This document shows, in pieces, positions 44,641-53,616 of a stretch of 64,000 nt of DNA. Source of the DNA: an uncultured Clostridia bacterium. GTDB taxonomy: Bacteria > Bacillota > Clostridia > Oscillospirales > Oscillospiraceae. The notes beneath the pieces are model-generated. The model was given only the letters and a program-made list of their open reading frames with translations. It did not search any database and was not told the origin of the DNA. Location of the stretch: positions 11,950 to 75,949 of the forward strand of contig CAKNZJ010000038.1 of assembly GCA_932222125.1 (NCBI GenBank). Reading direction: 5' to 3'. A program made the position numbers and the translations under genes. How positions within the stretch are numbered: the stretch's first letter is position 1; every line of letters starts with the position of its first letter.

Positions 44641-44841
44641 ATGAAGGAAGGCATCCATCCCAATTATGAGCACACCACTATTACGTGTGCCTGCGGCAAC
44701 GTGATCGAGACTGGCTCTACAAAAAAGGATATTAAGGTGGAAGTCTGCTCCAAATGTCACCCCTTCTATACCGGCAAGCAGAAGATGGTGGATACCGGCG
44801 GACGTGTCAGCCGCTTCAACAAGAAATTTGGTTTGGAGTAA
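44641..44841 (+). CDS. rpmE: Ribosomal protein L31, zinc-binding type
   Basis: 66-residue large-subunit protein. Starts MKEGIHPNYEHT and has the C+ zinc ligands in CACG and VCSKCHPFYTG, ending KFG-type. The ATG at 44641 follows GAGGTG; a GTG nine bases earlier is part of that site. The zinc-binding form means no zinc-sparing paralogue is needed here. Confidence 0.96.
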   Translation: MKEGIHPNYEHTTITCACGNVIETGSTKKDIKVEVCSKCHPFYTGKQKMVDTGGRVSRFNKKFGLE

Positions 44842-44857
44842 TCCTGTTCTTTTTGCA

Positions 44858-44888
44858 AAGCCCATGTCTTCGGACATGGGCTTTTTGT
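44858..44888 (+). terminator. Terminator of rpmE
   Basis: 11-bp stem AAGCCCATGTC/GACATGGGCTT with a TTCG tetraloop, followed by TTTGTTT. Confidence 0.85.
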
Positions 44889-44914
44889 TTCATGGTCTTA
44901 GATGTGCATATACT
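44885..44914 (+). promoter_or_regulatory. Promoter of flavin reductase/hflX
   Basis: TTGTTT (44885-44890), 18-base spacer, TATACT (44909-44914), directly behind the rpmE terminator and 29 bases before the gene. Confidence 0.45.
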
Positions 44915-44943
44915 ATAAAAGAATCTTTTAGGAGGGAAGCATT

Positions 44944-45444
44944 ATGTTTCAGCGCATCGACCCTAAGCAATTGGACATCAACCCCTTTTCCGCCATCGGC
45001 GAGCAGTGGATGCTGGTCACAGCAGGCACACCGGAGAAATGCAATACCATGACCGTCTCCTGGGGCGGATTGGGTGTGCTTTGGGGCGTGCCCACAGCCA
45101 CCGTCTATATCCGTCCCCAGCGGTATACCAAGCAGTTTGTCGATGAAAACGAGTACTTCACCCTCTCCCTCTTCTCCCAGGAATACCGCAAGCAGCTGGC
45201 TCTGTGCGGCACCAAAAGCGGCCGGGATATCGACAAGGTGAAGGAGTGCGGCTTTACCATTGCCTCCGGGGCTGGCAACGCCCCCTATTTTGAGCAGGCT
45301 CAGCTGGTCATCGTCTGCCGCAAGCGGATGGTTCAGCCCATGGATGAGGAACGCATCCCCCCGGAAGTCCAAGAGAAATGGTATCAAAAGGATTATCACT
45401 ATATGTACTGGGGCGAGATCGTGGAGGTCTTGAAGCAAGTGTGA
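44944..45444 (+). CDS. Flavin reductase-like domain protein
   Basis: 166 aa of the flavin reductase/DIM6-NTAB family, an FMN-binding split barrel. The N-terminal TAGTPEKCNTMTVSWGGLG and the VYIRPQRYTKQFVDENEYFT block fit flavoproteins that use NAD(P)H to reduce FMN or small substrates. It is 25 bases from hflX and probably co-transcribed. The physiological substrate is unknown. Confidence 0.85.
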   Translation: MFQRIDPKQLDINPFSAIGEQWMLVTAGTPEKCNTMTVSWGGLGVLWGVPTATVYIRPQRYTKQFVDENEYFTLSLFSQEYRKQLALCGTKSGRDIDKVKECGFTIASGAGNAPYFEQAQLVIVCRKRMVQPMDEERIPPEVQEKWYQKDYHYMYWGEIVEVLKQV

Positions 45445-45469
45445 TCTTCACGCCCCTGGAGGAGCGTCT

Positions 45470-46729
45470 ATGTTTGAAGAAAATCATCTAAAAATCATCA
45501 ATCGGGCGGTGCTGGTGGGACTCAACTCCCCCAGCCTGCCCCGGGCCGAAAACACTGAGGATGAGTCCTTGGCCGAACTGTCCGCCTTGCTAGAGACGGC
45601 GGGGGGGCAGTGCCTGGGCACCGTTTTGCAAAACAAACCCTCTCCCAATCCCCGCACCTTTATCGGCGAGGGCAAGGTGGAAGAAGTGAGAACCTTGGTC
45701 CACAATCTGGGCGCGGATATTGTTATCTTTGACAACCCCCTCTCCCCCTCCCAGCAGCGAGTGCTCACCGAGGCGCTGGGGGTCACTGTCATCGACCGGG
45801 CCGCCCTCATTCTGGATATCTTTGCCAAGCGGGCCCGCACCAGCGAGGGGCGCATCCAGGTGGAGCTGGCCCAGTACAAATATCTGCTGCCCCGGCTCAC
45901 CGGTATGTGGAAGCATCTGGAGCGGCAAGAGGGTGCCATCGGCACCCGCGGCCCCGGCGAGACTCAGCTGGAGAGCGACCGGAGACACATTCACCGTAAA
46001 ATTGCCCGCCTGGAGGATGAACTGCGGGATGTACGCCGGATCCGGAGCACACAAAGAGAGCGGCGGGAGAAAAACGAAGTGCCGGTGGTGGCCATTGTGG
46101 GGTACACCAACGCAGGCAAATCCACCTTGCTCAACGCCCTCACCGGAGCGGGTATTCCCGCCAATGACCGTCTATTTGACACTCTTGACACCACCACCCG
46201 CACCCTTGAGATTTCCGACACCTGCACTGTCCTCATATCGGACACGGTGGGCTTTATCTCCAAGCTTCCCCACCAGCTGGTGGACGCCTTCAAAGCCACG
46301 CTGGAGGAGCTCACCTTCGCGGACCTGCTCCTTCATGTCATTGATGCCTCTAACCCTCACTGGCGGGAGCAGGCGGAGGTGGTGGACAAGCTGGTGATAG
46401 AGCTGGGCGCGGCTCAGACCCCACGGCTGGAGGTGTTTAACAAGTGTGACAAATTTGTGGGAGATATCCTGCCCCACGGCGGGGATATGGTATCCGTCTC
46501 TGCCCGCACTGGAGCGGGTCTGGACCGACTGATAGAATCCATTGGCCAGCGGCTGGACAGCGGCGCCCGCCGTGTAACCCTCTGCCTACCCTATGACCAT
46601 GGCGGTCTGTTGGACACCCTGTACCGGGAAGCCAAAGTTGAGCAGGTGGAATATGGCCAGACCATTGCCGTCACCGCCCTGTGCACCCCCAAGACCATCG
46701 GTCGCCTCAGTCAATATATCCAAGGATAG
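45470..46729 (+). CDS. hflX: GTPase HflX
   Basis: 419-residue ribosome-associated GTPase that splits stalled or hibernating 70S ribosomes under stress. The N-terminal HflX domain (RTFIGEGKVEEV; GTRGPGETQLESDRR linker) precedes the G domain: G1 GYTNAGKST, G3 DTVGF, G4 NKCD. Start behind GGAGG. A long hairpin begins within its stop codon region. Confidence 0.95.
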   Translation: MFEENHLKIINRAVLVGLNSPSLPRAENTEDESLAELSALLETAGGQCLGTVLQNKPSPNPRTFIGEGKVEEVRTLVHNLGADIVIFDNPLSPSQQRVLTEALGVTVIDRAALILDIFAKRARTSEGRIQVELAQYKYLLPRLTGMWKHLERQEGAIGTRGPGETQLESDRRHIHRKIARLEDELRDVRRIRSTQRERREKNEVPVVAIVGYTNAGKSTLLNALTGAGIPANDRLFDTLDTTTRTLEISDTCTVLISDTVGFISKLPHQLVDAFKATLEELTFADLLLHVIDASNPHWREQAEVVDKLVIELGAAQTPRLEVFNKCDKFVGDILPHGGDMVSVSARTGAGLDRLIESIGQRLDSGARRVTLCLPYDHGGLLDTLYREAKVEQVEYGQTIAVTALCTPKTIGRLSQYIQG

Positions 46730-46772
46730 GGAGCGCGGCGAAAGGATAGTCCTTTCGCCGCGCTCCCTATCC
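46724..46772. terminator. 23-bp perfect hairpin between convergent hflX and DUF1461 gene
   Basis: Arms 46724-46746 and 46750-46772 are perfectly complementary over 23 bases with a 3-base loop. The left arm includes the hflX stop codon. No proper U run follows on either strand, so it may protect mRNA ends as well as terminate. Confidence 0.6.
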
Positions 46773-46795
46773 ATATCTCCAATCCAGCCCCTGTC

Positions 46796-47446
46796 TCACT
46801 TCTTTTTTCTCACGATATCCCATACAATCATAACTGTCCCCACCGTTACCAGCAGTGCAAAAACCAAGATAGCACAGTTCCGGAAAAATTCCTGGGGTAG
46901 GATATGAATGATCTGATCCACCTGCGGGTCAAATATCCAGTTATCCTTACCCGGAAAAAAGACACGGTGAAACAGAACAAACGCCTGCTCAAAGTTCAGG
47001 GCCGCTAGAGCGCCCATCAATAGGAACACGCCTCCCCATCCTGCTCCCACCCAAAAAGCCGGCCCCCGGCCCAACAGGAGAGCCCAGGTTCGCTTTGCTG
47101 CCTTGGCGTATATCAGCAGTCCAGCCAGGGCGGCAACAGACAATCCAAAGGCCCATAAATCCAGCAAAAACAGGCGCCGCACATCGGCAAAGTGATCCTG
47201 TCCGCTCTTGGAACAGGACAGCACACCGCTGGAGAACGCCTCCCCGCCCAGGCAGTAATCCAGCACCTCATCATAAGCTGTTCGGATCTGGGTTTCGTTG
47301 AGCCCAGTATGCTCCTCAAGCTCCAGTGGCCCGATGTGAGCATAGTAGAACGGGCGGCACAAGATGGGGATAGCAATGGCTCCAGTGAGCAGTGCCATCC
47401 CCATAGAGATAGACAGCAGTATGGATAACAGCTTACTTTGCTTCAT
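46796..47446 (-). CDS. TIGR01906/DUF1461 family integral membrane protein
   Basis: 216 aa with four membrane segments and a large outer loop between the first two. That loop carries ELEEHTGLNETQIRTAYDEV and later HFADVRRLF, matching DUF1461 (TIGR01906), a family of clostridial and lactobacillar membrane proteins without an established function in most species. The start at 47446 is preceded by GGAGGT and overlaps the upstream gene by 14 bases. Confidence 0.8.
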   Translation of the reverse strand: MKQSKLLSILLSISMGMALLTGAIAIPILCRPFYYAHIGPLELEEHTGLNETQIRTAYDEVLDYCLGGEAFSSGVLSCSKSGQDHFADVRRLFLLDLWAFGLSVAALAGLLIYAKAAKRTWALLLGRGPAFWVGAGWGGVFLLMGALAALNFEQAFVLFHRVFFPGKDNWIFDPQVDQIIHILPQEFFRNCAILVFALLVTVGTVMIVWDIVRKKK

Positions 47447-48092
47447 GAGATACCTCCTGTTTAGGCAGGGCAGATAGGGAAATGAGGACCTGGGAAGGCA
47501 GATAGAACAGCCACATCCCCACTGAGGCCACCCGCTCCAGCTCAAAGGCGGCCAGGCCGGAGTTGACCAGCCCCACACATAGATCACATCCTGCAAACAG
47601 GGTGAGGCCCAAGGCAAACAGCCGCCAAAGACGGCCCTGGAGCGTCCAAGCCAAAATGGCGTTGGACAGCAACTGGGAAAAATACAATCCCGCCAGCAGG
47701 TTTAGCGGCGTGGCCATATTCACCCATTCCAGAACAAGCCCCATCAGCAAAGCAAGCCCCCCACGCAACCAGTAGGCCCCATTGCTCTCCCCCTGCCGCA
47801 GCCGGAGTAAGTAGACCGTCTGAACGGCCAAAAAGATGGCCACTCCAAAAAGATATCCGTCATTTTGTACCAGTAAAAACCAATCTGCCGTTGCGGTGAG
47901 GGCCAGCGCCAACGGCACCAACCTGTCCCCACCCCTCCGGGCTGCCAGCACGCTAAAGAGAAGGCATAGCAGAACTCCGGCATATTTTGCCGGGACACCA
48001 GGAAGGTCCAGCCTTAGAATGTCTATGGTGAGAAAATAGGCGTACAGCCCTCCCTCCGCTGCCAAAAATAAAGCTGTATCCCCCTTCCACAT
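47433..48092 (-). CDS. Integral membrane protein, YhhN-like
   Basis: 219 aa, seven or eight membrane helices, few charged residues in between. The segment LALALTATADWFLLV followed by GVAIFLAVQTVYLLRL resembles the core of YhhN/TMEM86 (lysoplasmalogenase-like) proteins, with ADW where the family usually has GD. Function unproven. Co-transcribed with the DUF1461 gene. The start at 48092 is preceded by GGGAGGG. Confidence 0.6.
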   Translation of the reverse strand: MWKGDTALFLAAEGGLYAYFLTIDILRLDLPGVPAKYAGVLLCLLFSVLAARRGGDRLVPLALALTATADWFLLVQNDGYLFGVAIFLAVQTVYLLRLRQGESNGAYWLRGGLALLMGLVLEWVNMATPLNLLAGLYFSQLLSNAILAWTLQGRLWRLFALGLTLFAGCDLCVGLVNSGLAAFELERVASVGMWLFYLPSQVLISLSALPKQEVSHEAK

Positions 48093-48253
48093 CTCGTTCC
48101 CTCCCCCTATTTCAGGATAGCATACCACATTTTGTTGTAAAAAAAAAGTCCCTACCATACCCAGACTCGGGCATTTGGTTTCTTCCACAGACAGCCAAGG
48201 GAAAATCATCGGGAAAATACGCTTTTTTCCGGGGTCATCCTATAGATTTTCCC
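48093..48253. other. Intergenic spacer between the YhhN-like gene and the rnf promoter
   Basis: About 160 bases with a nine-base poly-T run on the minus strand near 48135-48150. No gene or clear structure. Confidence 0.4.
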
Positions 48254-48281
48254 TTGCGTTTGGGGATGGATATGGTATAAT
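48254..48281 (+). promoter_or_regulatory. Promoter of the rnf operon
   Basis: TTGCGT (48254-48259), 16-base spacer, TATAAT (48276-48281). The first codon of rnfC is 180 bases further. Confidence 0.6.
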
Positions 48282-48289
48282 ATTAACAA

Positions 48290-48445
48290 TCTCCCCGTTC
48301 CAGCAGGCCGGACGCCTCAAAGGGCCGGGATGAGACCTGTTCCGACAGACTGTCTGCTGGTGGCCGTACGATATGGCCAGACCCCTACCCCTCGCTCCCT
48401 GACATCGGGGGAACAGTGGGTCCTGCGCAGTTGAAAATCTATATT
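48290..48445 (+). ncRNA. Structured leader RNA of the rnf operon (candidate)
   Basis: GC-rich leader with nested pairings: CCAGCAG (48300-48306) with CTGCTGG (48354-48360), an inner CTGT-TCCG-ACAG tetraloop hairpin (48337-48348), and GACCC (48380-48384) with GGGTC (48418-48422) enclosing a CCCC/GGGG stem. I could not assign it to a known regulatory RNA; no FMN-riboswitch core is present. Confidence 0.4.
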
Positions 48446-48461
48446 TGAGGAGGAGAGAAAT

Positions 48462-49832
48462 TTGTTCAAGGGCAAATTACATGGCATCCATGCTCCCCAC
48501 AGAAAAAATACTGTGGACAGCGTACCCACCAGGATGCCGGTGCCTGCGGTGGTCACCGTTCCCATGTCCATGAGCATCGGCGCCCCATCCAAGCCGGTGG
48601 TCAAGCCGGGAGATGAGGTGAAAGTGGGCCAGCTGATTGCCGAAGCCAATGGCTTTGTATCAGCCCCCATCTACTCAGGCGTGTCCGGCAAGGTCAAAAA
48701 ACTGGATGATATCCTGGGCTCCAACGGCCGCTTTGACACTGCCATCGTCATCGAGACAGATGGGAAACAGGAGCTATACGAGGGCATCACCCCTCCAGTC
48801 GTCACTGACCAGAAAAGTTTTGTAGACGCGGTGCGAAACTGCGGCCTTGTGGGCTTGGGCGGCGCGGGCTTCCCCACCTCGGTCAAGATGGGGGTGGAGC
48901 CGGACCGGGTTCATGCCATTATCATCAACGGCGCTGAGTGCGAGCCATACATCACCTCCGATACCCGCACCATGTTGGACGACGCGCCCAGCATCGTAGA
49001 GGGAGCTGAACTGCTTCAGAAATATTACAGTCCCCAGCGCATCATCATTGGCATTGAGGATAACAAGCCTCAGTGCATCGAGGCCATGCGCCAAGCCGGG
49101 AAAAATGTGCCGGGCTTTGAAGTGGCCTCCTTGCCCGCCCTATACCCACAAGGCGGTGAGAAGGTGCTCATCTACCACACCACTGGCCACGTGGTGCCCG
49201 AGGGCAAACTGCCCATCGACGTGGGCTGCATCGTTATCAATTGCACCACTCTTGCGGTCATCGCCAAGTACATCAAAACAGGCATGCCCCTAGTGGAAAA
49301 GGTGATCACCGTGGACGGCAGTGCCGTAGCCAACCCTCAAAACCTCATCGTTCCCGTGGGCACCCATCTTCAGGACATACTCAATTTCGTCGGTGTCAAG
49401 ACCGAGCCCCGTAAAGTGCTCTTCGGCGGCCCCATGATGGGTATATCCGTACCTAGCCTAGACGCTCCTGTGATGAAAAATACCAACGCTGTGCTGGCGT
49501 TTGCTGAAAAGGAAGCCGCCACCCCGCAGACCACCGCCTGCATCCGCTGCGGCCGGTGCGTGGCTCACTGTCCCATGCGATTGATGCCCGCCAACATCGA
49601 ATCCGCTTACCAGGCCAATGACGGCGCGGCCCTCAAAGCGCTCAAGGTCAACCTGTGTATGGAATGCGGCTGCTGCTCCTATGTCTGTCCAGCCCGGCGG
49701 CCACTGGTCCAGGTGCACAAGCTGTCTAAAGGCATCCTCAACCGGTATAACGCCAAACTGAACGCCGCCCAGGAGAAAGAAAGCGCCAAAAAAGCTGCCC
49801 AAGTAGGCGCAAGAAAGGAGGGTGGAGCATAG
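48462..49832 (+). CDS. rnfC: Rnf complex subunit C (NADH side)
   Basis: 456-residue peripheral subunit of the ion-pumping ferredoxin:NAD+ oxidoreductase. It has an N-terminal barrel-sandwich domain, an NADH/FMN-binding region (GLGGAGFPTSVKMG; INGAECEPYITSD), and two [4Fe-4S] motifs CIRCGRCVAHCP and CMECGCCSYVCP. It starts with TTG, eight bases behind GAGGAGG, an uncommon but well-supported start. First gene of CDGEAB. Confidence 0.96.
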   Translation: MFKGKLHGIHAPHRKNTVDSVPTRMPVPAVVTVPMSMSIGAPSKPVVKPGDEVKVGQLIAEANGFVSAPIYSGVSGKVKKLDDILGSNGRFDTAIVIETDGKQELYEGITPPVVTDQKSFVDAVRNCGLVGLGGAGFPTSVKMGVEPDRVHAIIINGAECEPYITSDTRTMLDDAPSIVEGAELLQKYYSPQRIIIGIEDNKPQCIEAMRQAGKNVPGFEVASLPALYPQGGEKVLIYHTTGHVVPEGKLPIDVGCIVINCTTLAVIAKYIKTGMPLVEKVITVDGSAVANPQNLIVPVGTHLQDILNFVGVKTEPRKVLFGGPMMGISVPSLDAPVMKNTNAVLAFAEKEAATPQTTACIRCGRCVAHCPMRLMPANIESAYQANDGAALKALKVNLCMECGCCSYVCPARRPLVQVHKLSKGILNRYNAKLNAAQEKESAKKAAQVGARKEGGA

Positions 49833-50797
49833 TGGAAAGCAACAAGATTGTTTCCGTTAGCCCCCACATATACGCTTCCACCACCACCTCCACCATCATG
49901 CGGGATGTACTTATTGCCCTGCTCCCTGCTGTGGTGGCCTCAATCTGTTTCTTCGGAAGTCAAGCCCTGATTGTGGAGGTACTGTGCATCGCTGTGGCGG
50001 TGCTGTGCGAGTGGGTATTTGAGAAGATTTGCAAGCGCCCAAACACAATCGGAGACCTGTCCGCCGCGGTCACCGGTCTGCTGCTGGCCCTGAACCTGCC
50101 TGTCGACATTCCCCTTTGGCAGGCGGCATTTGGCGTATTCGTAGCTATTGTGGTGGTCAAACAGCTCTTTGGCGGCATCGGCATGAATTTTGCCAACCCC
50201 GCCATCACCGCCCGTGTGGTCATGCTGGTAGCCTTCTCCGGCACCATGACAACCTGGGCCATCCCGAACTTTTCCGATGCAATGTCTACCGCCACCCCGT
50301 TAGCCATCATTGCCAATCCAGAGGCAGTGTCTGCCACCACTTCCCAGGCTACCGCCGCCGTGGTCAAACTCCCCACCCTGCTGCAAATGTTCCTAGGCGC
50401 CCGGGGGGGCTCCATGGGCGAGACCAGCGTGCTGGCTCTGCTGCTGGGCGGACTCTACCTCATATTCCGCAAGGTGATCACCTGGCACACCCCCATCGCC
50501 TTCCTGGCCACCGTATACGTGCTCACTGCCCTGCTGGGGCAAGAGCCTCTGTACCAGGTGATGGCCGGCGGTCTGTGTATCGGCGCCATTTTTATGGCCA
50601 CTGACTATACCACATCCCCCTCCACCCCCGCAGGTAAGCTCGTCTTTGGCGTAGGCTGCGGCTTGATCACCGTGTTTATCCGGGTCTGGAGCAACTATCC
50701 TGAGGGCGTGTCCTTCTCCATCCTATTGATGAATATCCTCAATCCGTTTATCTGCGAGTGGACCCGCACCAAGCCCCTTGGAGGTGTAAACGCATGA
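49832..50797 (+). CDS. rnfD: Rnf complex subunit D
   Basis: 321-residue membrane subunit with about nine to ten helices. It carries the covalent FMN site in the SDAMSTATPLA segment (flavin attached to Thr). Starts with GTG sharing one base with the rnfC stop. Part of the ion path. Confidence 0.95.
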   Translation: MESNKIVSVSPHIYASTTTSTIMRDVLIALLPAVVASICFFGSQALIVEVLCIAVAVLCEWVFEKICKRPNTIGDLSAAVTGLLLALNLPVDIPLWQAAFGVFVAIVVVKQLFGGIGMNFANPAITARVVMLVAFSGTMTTWAIPNFSDAMSTATPLAIIANPEAVSATTSQATAAVVKLPTLLQMFLGARGGSMGETSVLALLLGGLYLIFRKVITWHTPIAFLATVYVLTALLGQEPLYQVMAGGLCIGAIFMATDYTTSPSTPAGKLVFGVGCGLITVFIRVWSNYPEGVSFSILLMNILNPFICEWTRTKPLGGVNA

Positions 50798-51342
50798 CGA
50801 AGACAAAGTCCAATAATGTGGTCTCTGATTTTGTGGCCCCGATCGTAGTACTTACCGCTATCTGCCTGGTGATGACCCTTTTGCTGGCCGTGACCAACCA
50901 GATTACTTCCCCCATCATTGATGAGACAGCCCGCAAGCGGGCAGAGGCGGCCCGAACTCAGGTCATGCCTGAGGCCGACGGCTTTGAGCTGCTGAGTGTG
51001 GAAGGTCTGCCCGAAACCATTACCGAGGTATATCAAGCCACCAACGGAGTAGGCTATGTATTTATGATCACCTCCAGCGGCTACGGCGGTAAGAACACCC
51101 TGAACATGATCTGCGGAATCGACTCCACCGGACTGATCACCAGCGCTTCTGTGCTCAGCCACAAGGAGACCCCTGGCCTTGGCTCCAAAATTACCGGCTC
51201 TAACTTCGCTGGCCAGTTCCCAGGCAAGGACGCCTTGCTGGACGGCGTGGACACCATCAGCGGGGCCACCTTCTCCTCCAACTACTTCATTGCCGCCATT
51301 CAGGACGCCTTTGCAGCGTATGACATGGTTAAGGAGGGTTAA
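50794..51342 (+). CDS. rnfG: Rnf complex subunit G
   Basis: 182 aa: one N-terminal membrane helix and an extracytoplasmic FMN-binding domain with covalent flavin motif SGATFSS and the upstream HKETPGLGSKI. ATGA overlap with rnfD, GGAGGTG site. Confidence 0.95.
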   Translation: MTKTKSNNVVSDFVAPIVVLTAICLVMTLLLAVTNQITSPIIDETARKRAEAARTQVMPEADGFELLSVEGLPETITEVYQATNGVGYVFMITSSGYGGKNTLNMICGIDSTGLITSASVLSHKETPGLGSKITGSNFAGQFPGKDALLDGVDTISGATFSSNYFIAAIQDAFAAYDMVKEG

Positions 51343-51344
51343 TT

Positions 51345-52034
51345 GTGAAAAAGAGCAAATTTTCCATCCTCACCAATGGCATCATCAAGGAAAACCCCAT
51401 CCTGGTTCTGGTACTGGGCACCTGTCCCTTCCTGGCAGTTACCACCCAGGCGTCCAACGCCATTGGCATGGGAGCGGCGGTTACCTTCGTGCTACTGTGC
51501 TCCAACATCATCGTCTCCCTGTTGCGCAAGATCATTCCGGACAAGGTGCGAATCCCATGCTACATTGTGGTGATCGCCTCCTTCGTTACTCTGGTACAGA
51601 TGATTGTCAAGGCCTTTCTTCCTGAGCTGGACACCTCCCTGGGCCTATTTCTACCCCTGATCGTGGTCAACTGTATCATCTTGGGCCGGGCAGAGATGTT
51701 TGCCAGTAAGAACGGCATTGTAGACTCTGCCCTAGACGCCATCGGCATGGGCATTGGTTACACCCTTGCCATGCTGGTGATGGCCAGCGTCCGGGAGATC
51801 GTGGGAAACGGCACCTGGTACGGCATAGAAATACCTGTCTTGGTAGACAATAATATCCTCATTATGACTATGGCCCCCGGCGGCTTTGCCATGTTTGGCA
51901 TCCTGATCGCCATCGTCAACAAGCTCAGCCACGGAAAAGCCATTAAGAAGAAGGAGTTTGGCTGTGAGGGTTGTCCCTCGGCCGCCGCCTGTGGTCAGGC
52001 CGGCTGTACACAGAAGGAGGCTGCTGTCAAATGA
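51345..52034 (+). CDS. rnfE: Rnf complex subunit E, with Cys-rich tail
   Basis: 229-residue, six-helix membrane subunit. The conserved GTCPFLAVTT and VNCIILGRAEMFA cysteines bind, with those of RnfA, the intramembrane [2Fe-2S] cluster. After the last helix comes a tail of about 30 residues with CEGCPSAAACGQAGC, which is not a general RnfE feature. GTG start; overlaps rnfA by four bases. Confidence 0.95.
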   Translation: MKKSKFSILTNGIIKENPILVLVLGTCPFLAVTTQASNAIGMGAAVTFVLLCSNIIVSLLRKIIPDKVRIPCYIVVIASFVTLVQMIVKAFLPELDTSLGLFLPLIVVNCIILGRAEMFASKNGIVDSALDAIGMGIGYTLAMLVMASVREIVGNGTWYGIEIPVLVDNNILIMTMAPGGFAMFGILIAIVNKLSHGKAIKKKEFGCEGCPSAAACGQAGCTQKEAAVK

Positions 52035-52654
52035 TTGAAAATATCAAAGTTTTGATCGGCATTATTATGGCCGCCGTTCTGGTAAACAACTATGTACTGA
52101 GCCAGTTTCTGGGCATTTGTCCCTTCCTAGGCGTCTCCAAGAAGCTGGACCAGGCTACCGGCATGAGCGTAGCCGTCATCTTCGTCATGGTGCTGGCCAC
52201 CGCCGTCACCTACCCTATCCAGTACTTCCTGCTGAATCCAAAAGGAATGGGCTACCTCCAAACGGTGGTATTCATCCTGGTCATTGCCGCCCTAGTACAG
52301 CTGCTGGAGATTGTTTTGAAGAAGTACATCCCTGCCCTCCACGCCTCTCTGGGCGTGTATCTTCCACTGATCACCACCAATTGCGCAGTGCTGGCTGTAT
52401 GTATCAGCAACGTGGATAATTATATGACAGCCACTAGCTTCGGCGGCACGTTCGTGCAGGCCCTGGTCAACGCCCTTGGCAGCGGGCTTGGTTTCCTGCT
52501 GGCTATGGTGATGTTTGCCGGAGTGCGCAGCCAGGTGGAGCGCTGCAACTGCCCTGAATCCTTTAAGGGTATGCCCATCACCCTGATTTCTGCCGCCATT
52601 GTCTCGGTGTCCTTTATGGGCTTCGCCGGCGTGGTGGACAATCTACTTGGTTAA
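52031..52654 (+). CDS. rnfA: Rnf complex subunit A
   Basis: 207-residue six-helix subunit homologous to RnfE in inverted topology. FLGICPFLGVSKK and TTNCAVLAVC hold the cluster cysteines. ATG overlaps the rnfE stop. Confidence 0.96.
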   Translation: MIENIKVLIGIIMAAVLVNNYVLSQFLGICPFLGVSKKLDQATGMSVAVIFVMVLATAVTYPIQYFLLNPKGMGYLQTVVFILVIAALVQLLEIVLKKYIPALHASLGVYLPLITTNCAVLAVCISNVDNYMTATSFGGTFVQALVNALGSGLGFLLAMVMFAGVRSQVERCNCPESFKGMPITLISAAIVSVSFMGFAGVVDNLLG

Positions 52655-52670
52655 AGGAGGTCTGGACCAG

Positions 52671-53495
52671 ATGCCTGAAACAATTATCATCGCCACCATT
52701 GCTGTCGCCGTCATCGGTGTCATCTGTGCAGTCATGCTGTCCGTTGCCTCTAAGTTCATGTCCGTGGAGGTGGATGAGCGCATCCCCCAAGTGCGGGCCT
52801 GTCTGCCAGGAGCCAACTGCGGCGCCTGCGGCTTTGCCGGCTGTGACGGCTATGCCGCCGCCCTGGTAGACGATCCTGACTTGTCCATTACCCTGTGTAC
52901 CCCCGGTGGCTCCACCGCCGCCGGCAACATCGGAACCGTCCTTGGCCGCTCAGCCGGAGCGGTGGAACGGATGGTGGCGCAGGTGCGTTGCAACGGCACC
53001 TGCGAGGCCACCTCTACCAAGATGGATTACAGCGGCATCGAGGGTTGTACCGCTGCCAAACTGGTATACGGCGGCGCAGGCAGTTGTGTCTATGGCTGCA
53101 TCGGCCTTGGCGACTGCGTCAAGGTGTGCCCAGTAGATGCCATCCACATCGGTGGCAACCTGGCTCGGGTAAACCCGGACGTGTGTATCGGCTGTACCCA
53201 ATGCGTCAATGTGTGCCCCAACGATGTCATCGCCATGCGTCCAGCCCAGGTTCATGTGGTGGTGGACTGCAATAGCCACGAAAAAGGCGCCGCTACCCGA
53301 AAGCACTGTACTGCAGGCTGCATCGGCTGCCACATGTGTGAGCGCAACTGCCCCACAGATGCCATCACCGTCACCGATAATCTGGCCTCCATTGAGTACT
53401 CCAAGTGCATTGGCTGCAACAAATGCGTGGAAGTCTGTCCCACCGACTGTCTGGTCTCCTTCAGTCTGGCCCACGTAGCGGCAAAAACGGAATAG
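52671..53495 (+). CDS. rnfB: Rnf complex subunit B (ferredoxin side)
   Basis: 274 aa: an N-terminal membrane anchor, the [4Fe-4S] domain CLPGANCGACGFAGC, then several ferredoxin-type motifs (CVKVCPVDAI, CIGCTQCVNVCP, CIGCHMCERNCP, CIGCNKCVEVCP). Entry point for electrons from reduced ferredoxin. The start at 52671 follows AAAGGAGG. Confidence 0.95.
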   Translation: MPETIIIATIAVAVIGVICAVMLSVASKFMSVEVDERIPQVRACLPGANCGACGFAGCDGYAAALVDDPDLSITLCTPGGSTAAGNIGTVLGRSAGAVERMVAQVRCNGTCEATSTKMDYSGIEGCTAAKLVYGGAGSCVYGCIGLGDCVKVCPVDAIHIGGNLARVNPDVCIGCTQCVNVCPNDVIAMRPAQVHVVVDCNSHEKGAATRKHCTAGCIGCHMCERNCPTDAITVTDNLASIEYSKCIGCNKCVEVCPTDCLVSFSLAHVAAKTE

Positions 53496-53555
53496 GCAAC
53501 GTTCCATCCAGGGCCCGGCAGTAAATTCCCTGCCGTCTAGCGCTCAACTGCATCT

Positions 53556-53582
53556 GGGGAAGGACCACAGGGTCCTTCCCCA
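53556..53582 (+). terminator. Hairpin downstream of rnfB
   Basis: 11-bp stem GGGGAAGGACC/GGTCCTTCCCC with an ACAG loop, followed by ATTATA. Moderate terminator; some read-through into the NusG-II gene is possible. Confidence 0.6.
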
Positions 53583-53616
53583 TTATACAGACGATTTATA
53601 AGGAGGATACCAAAAG

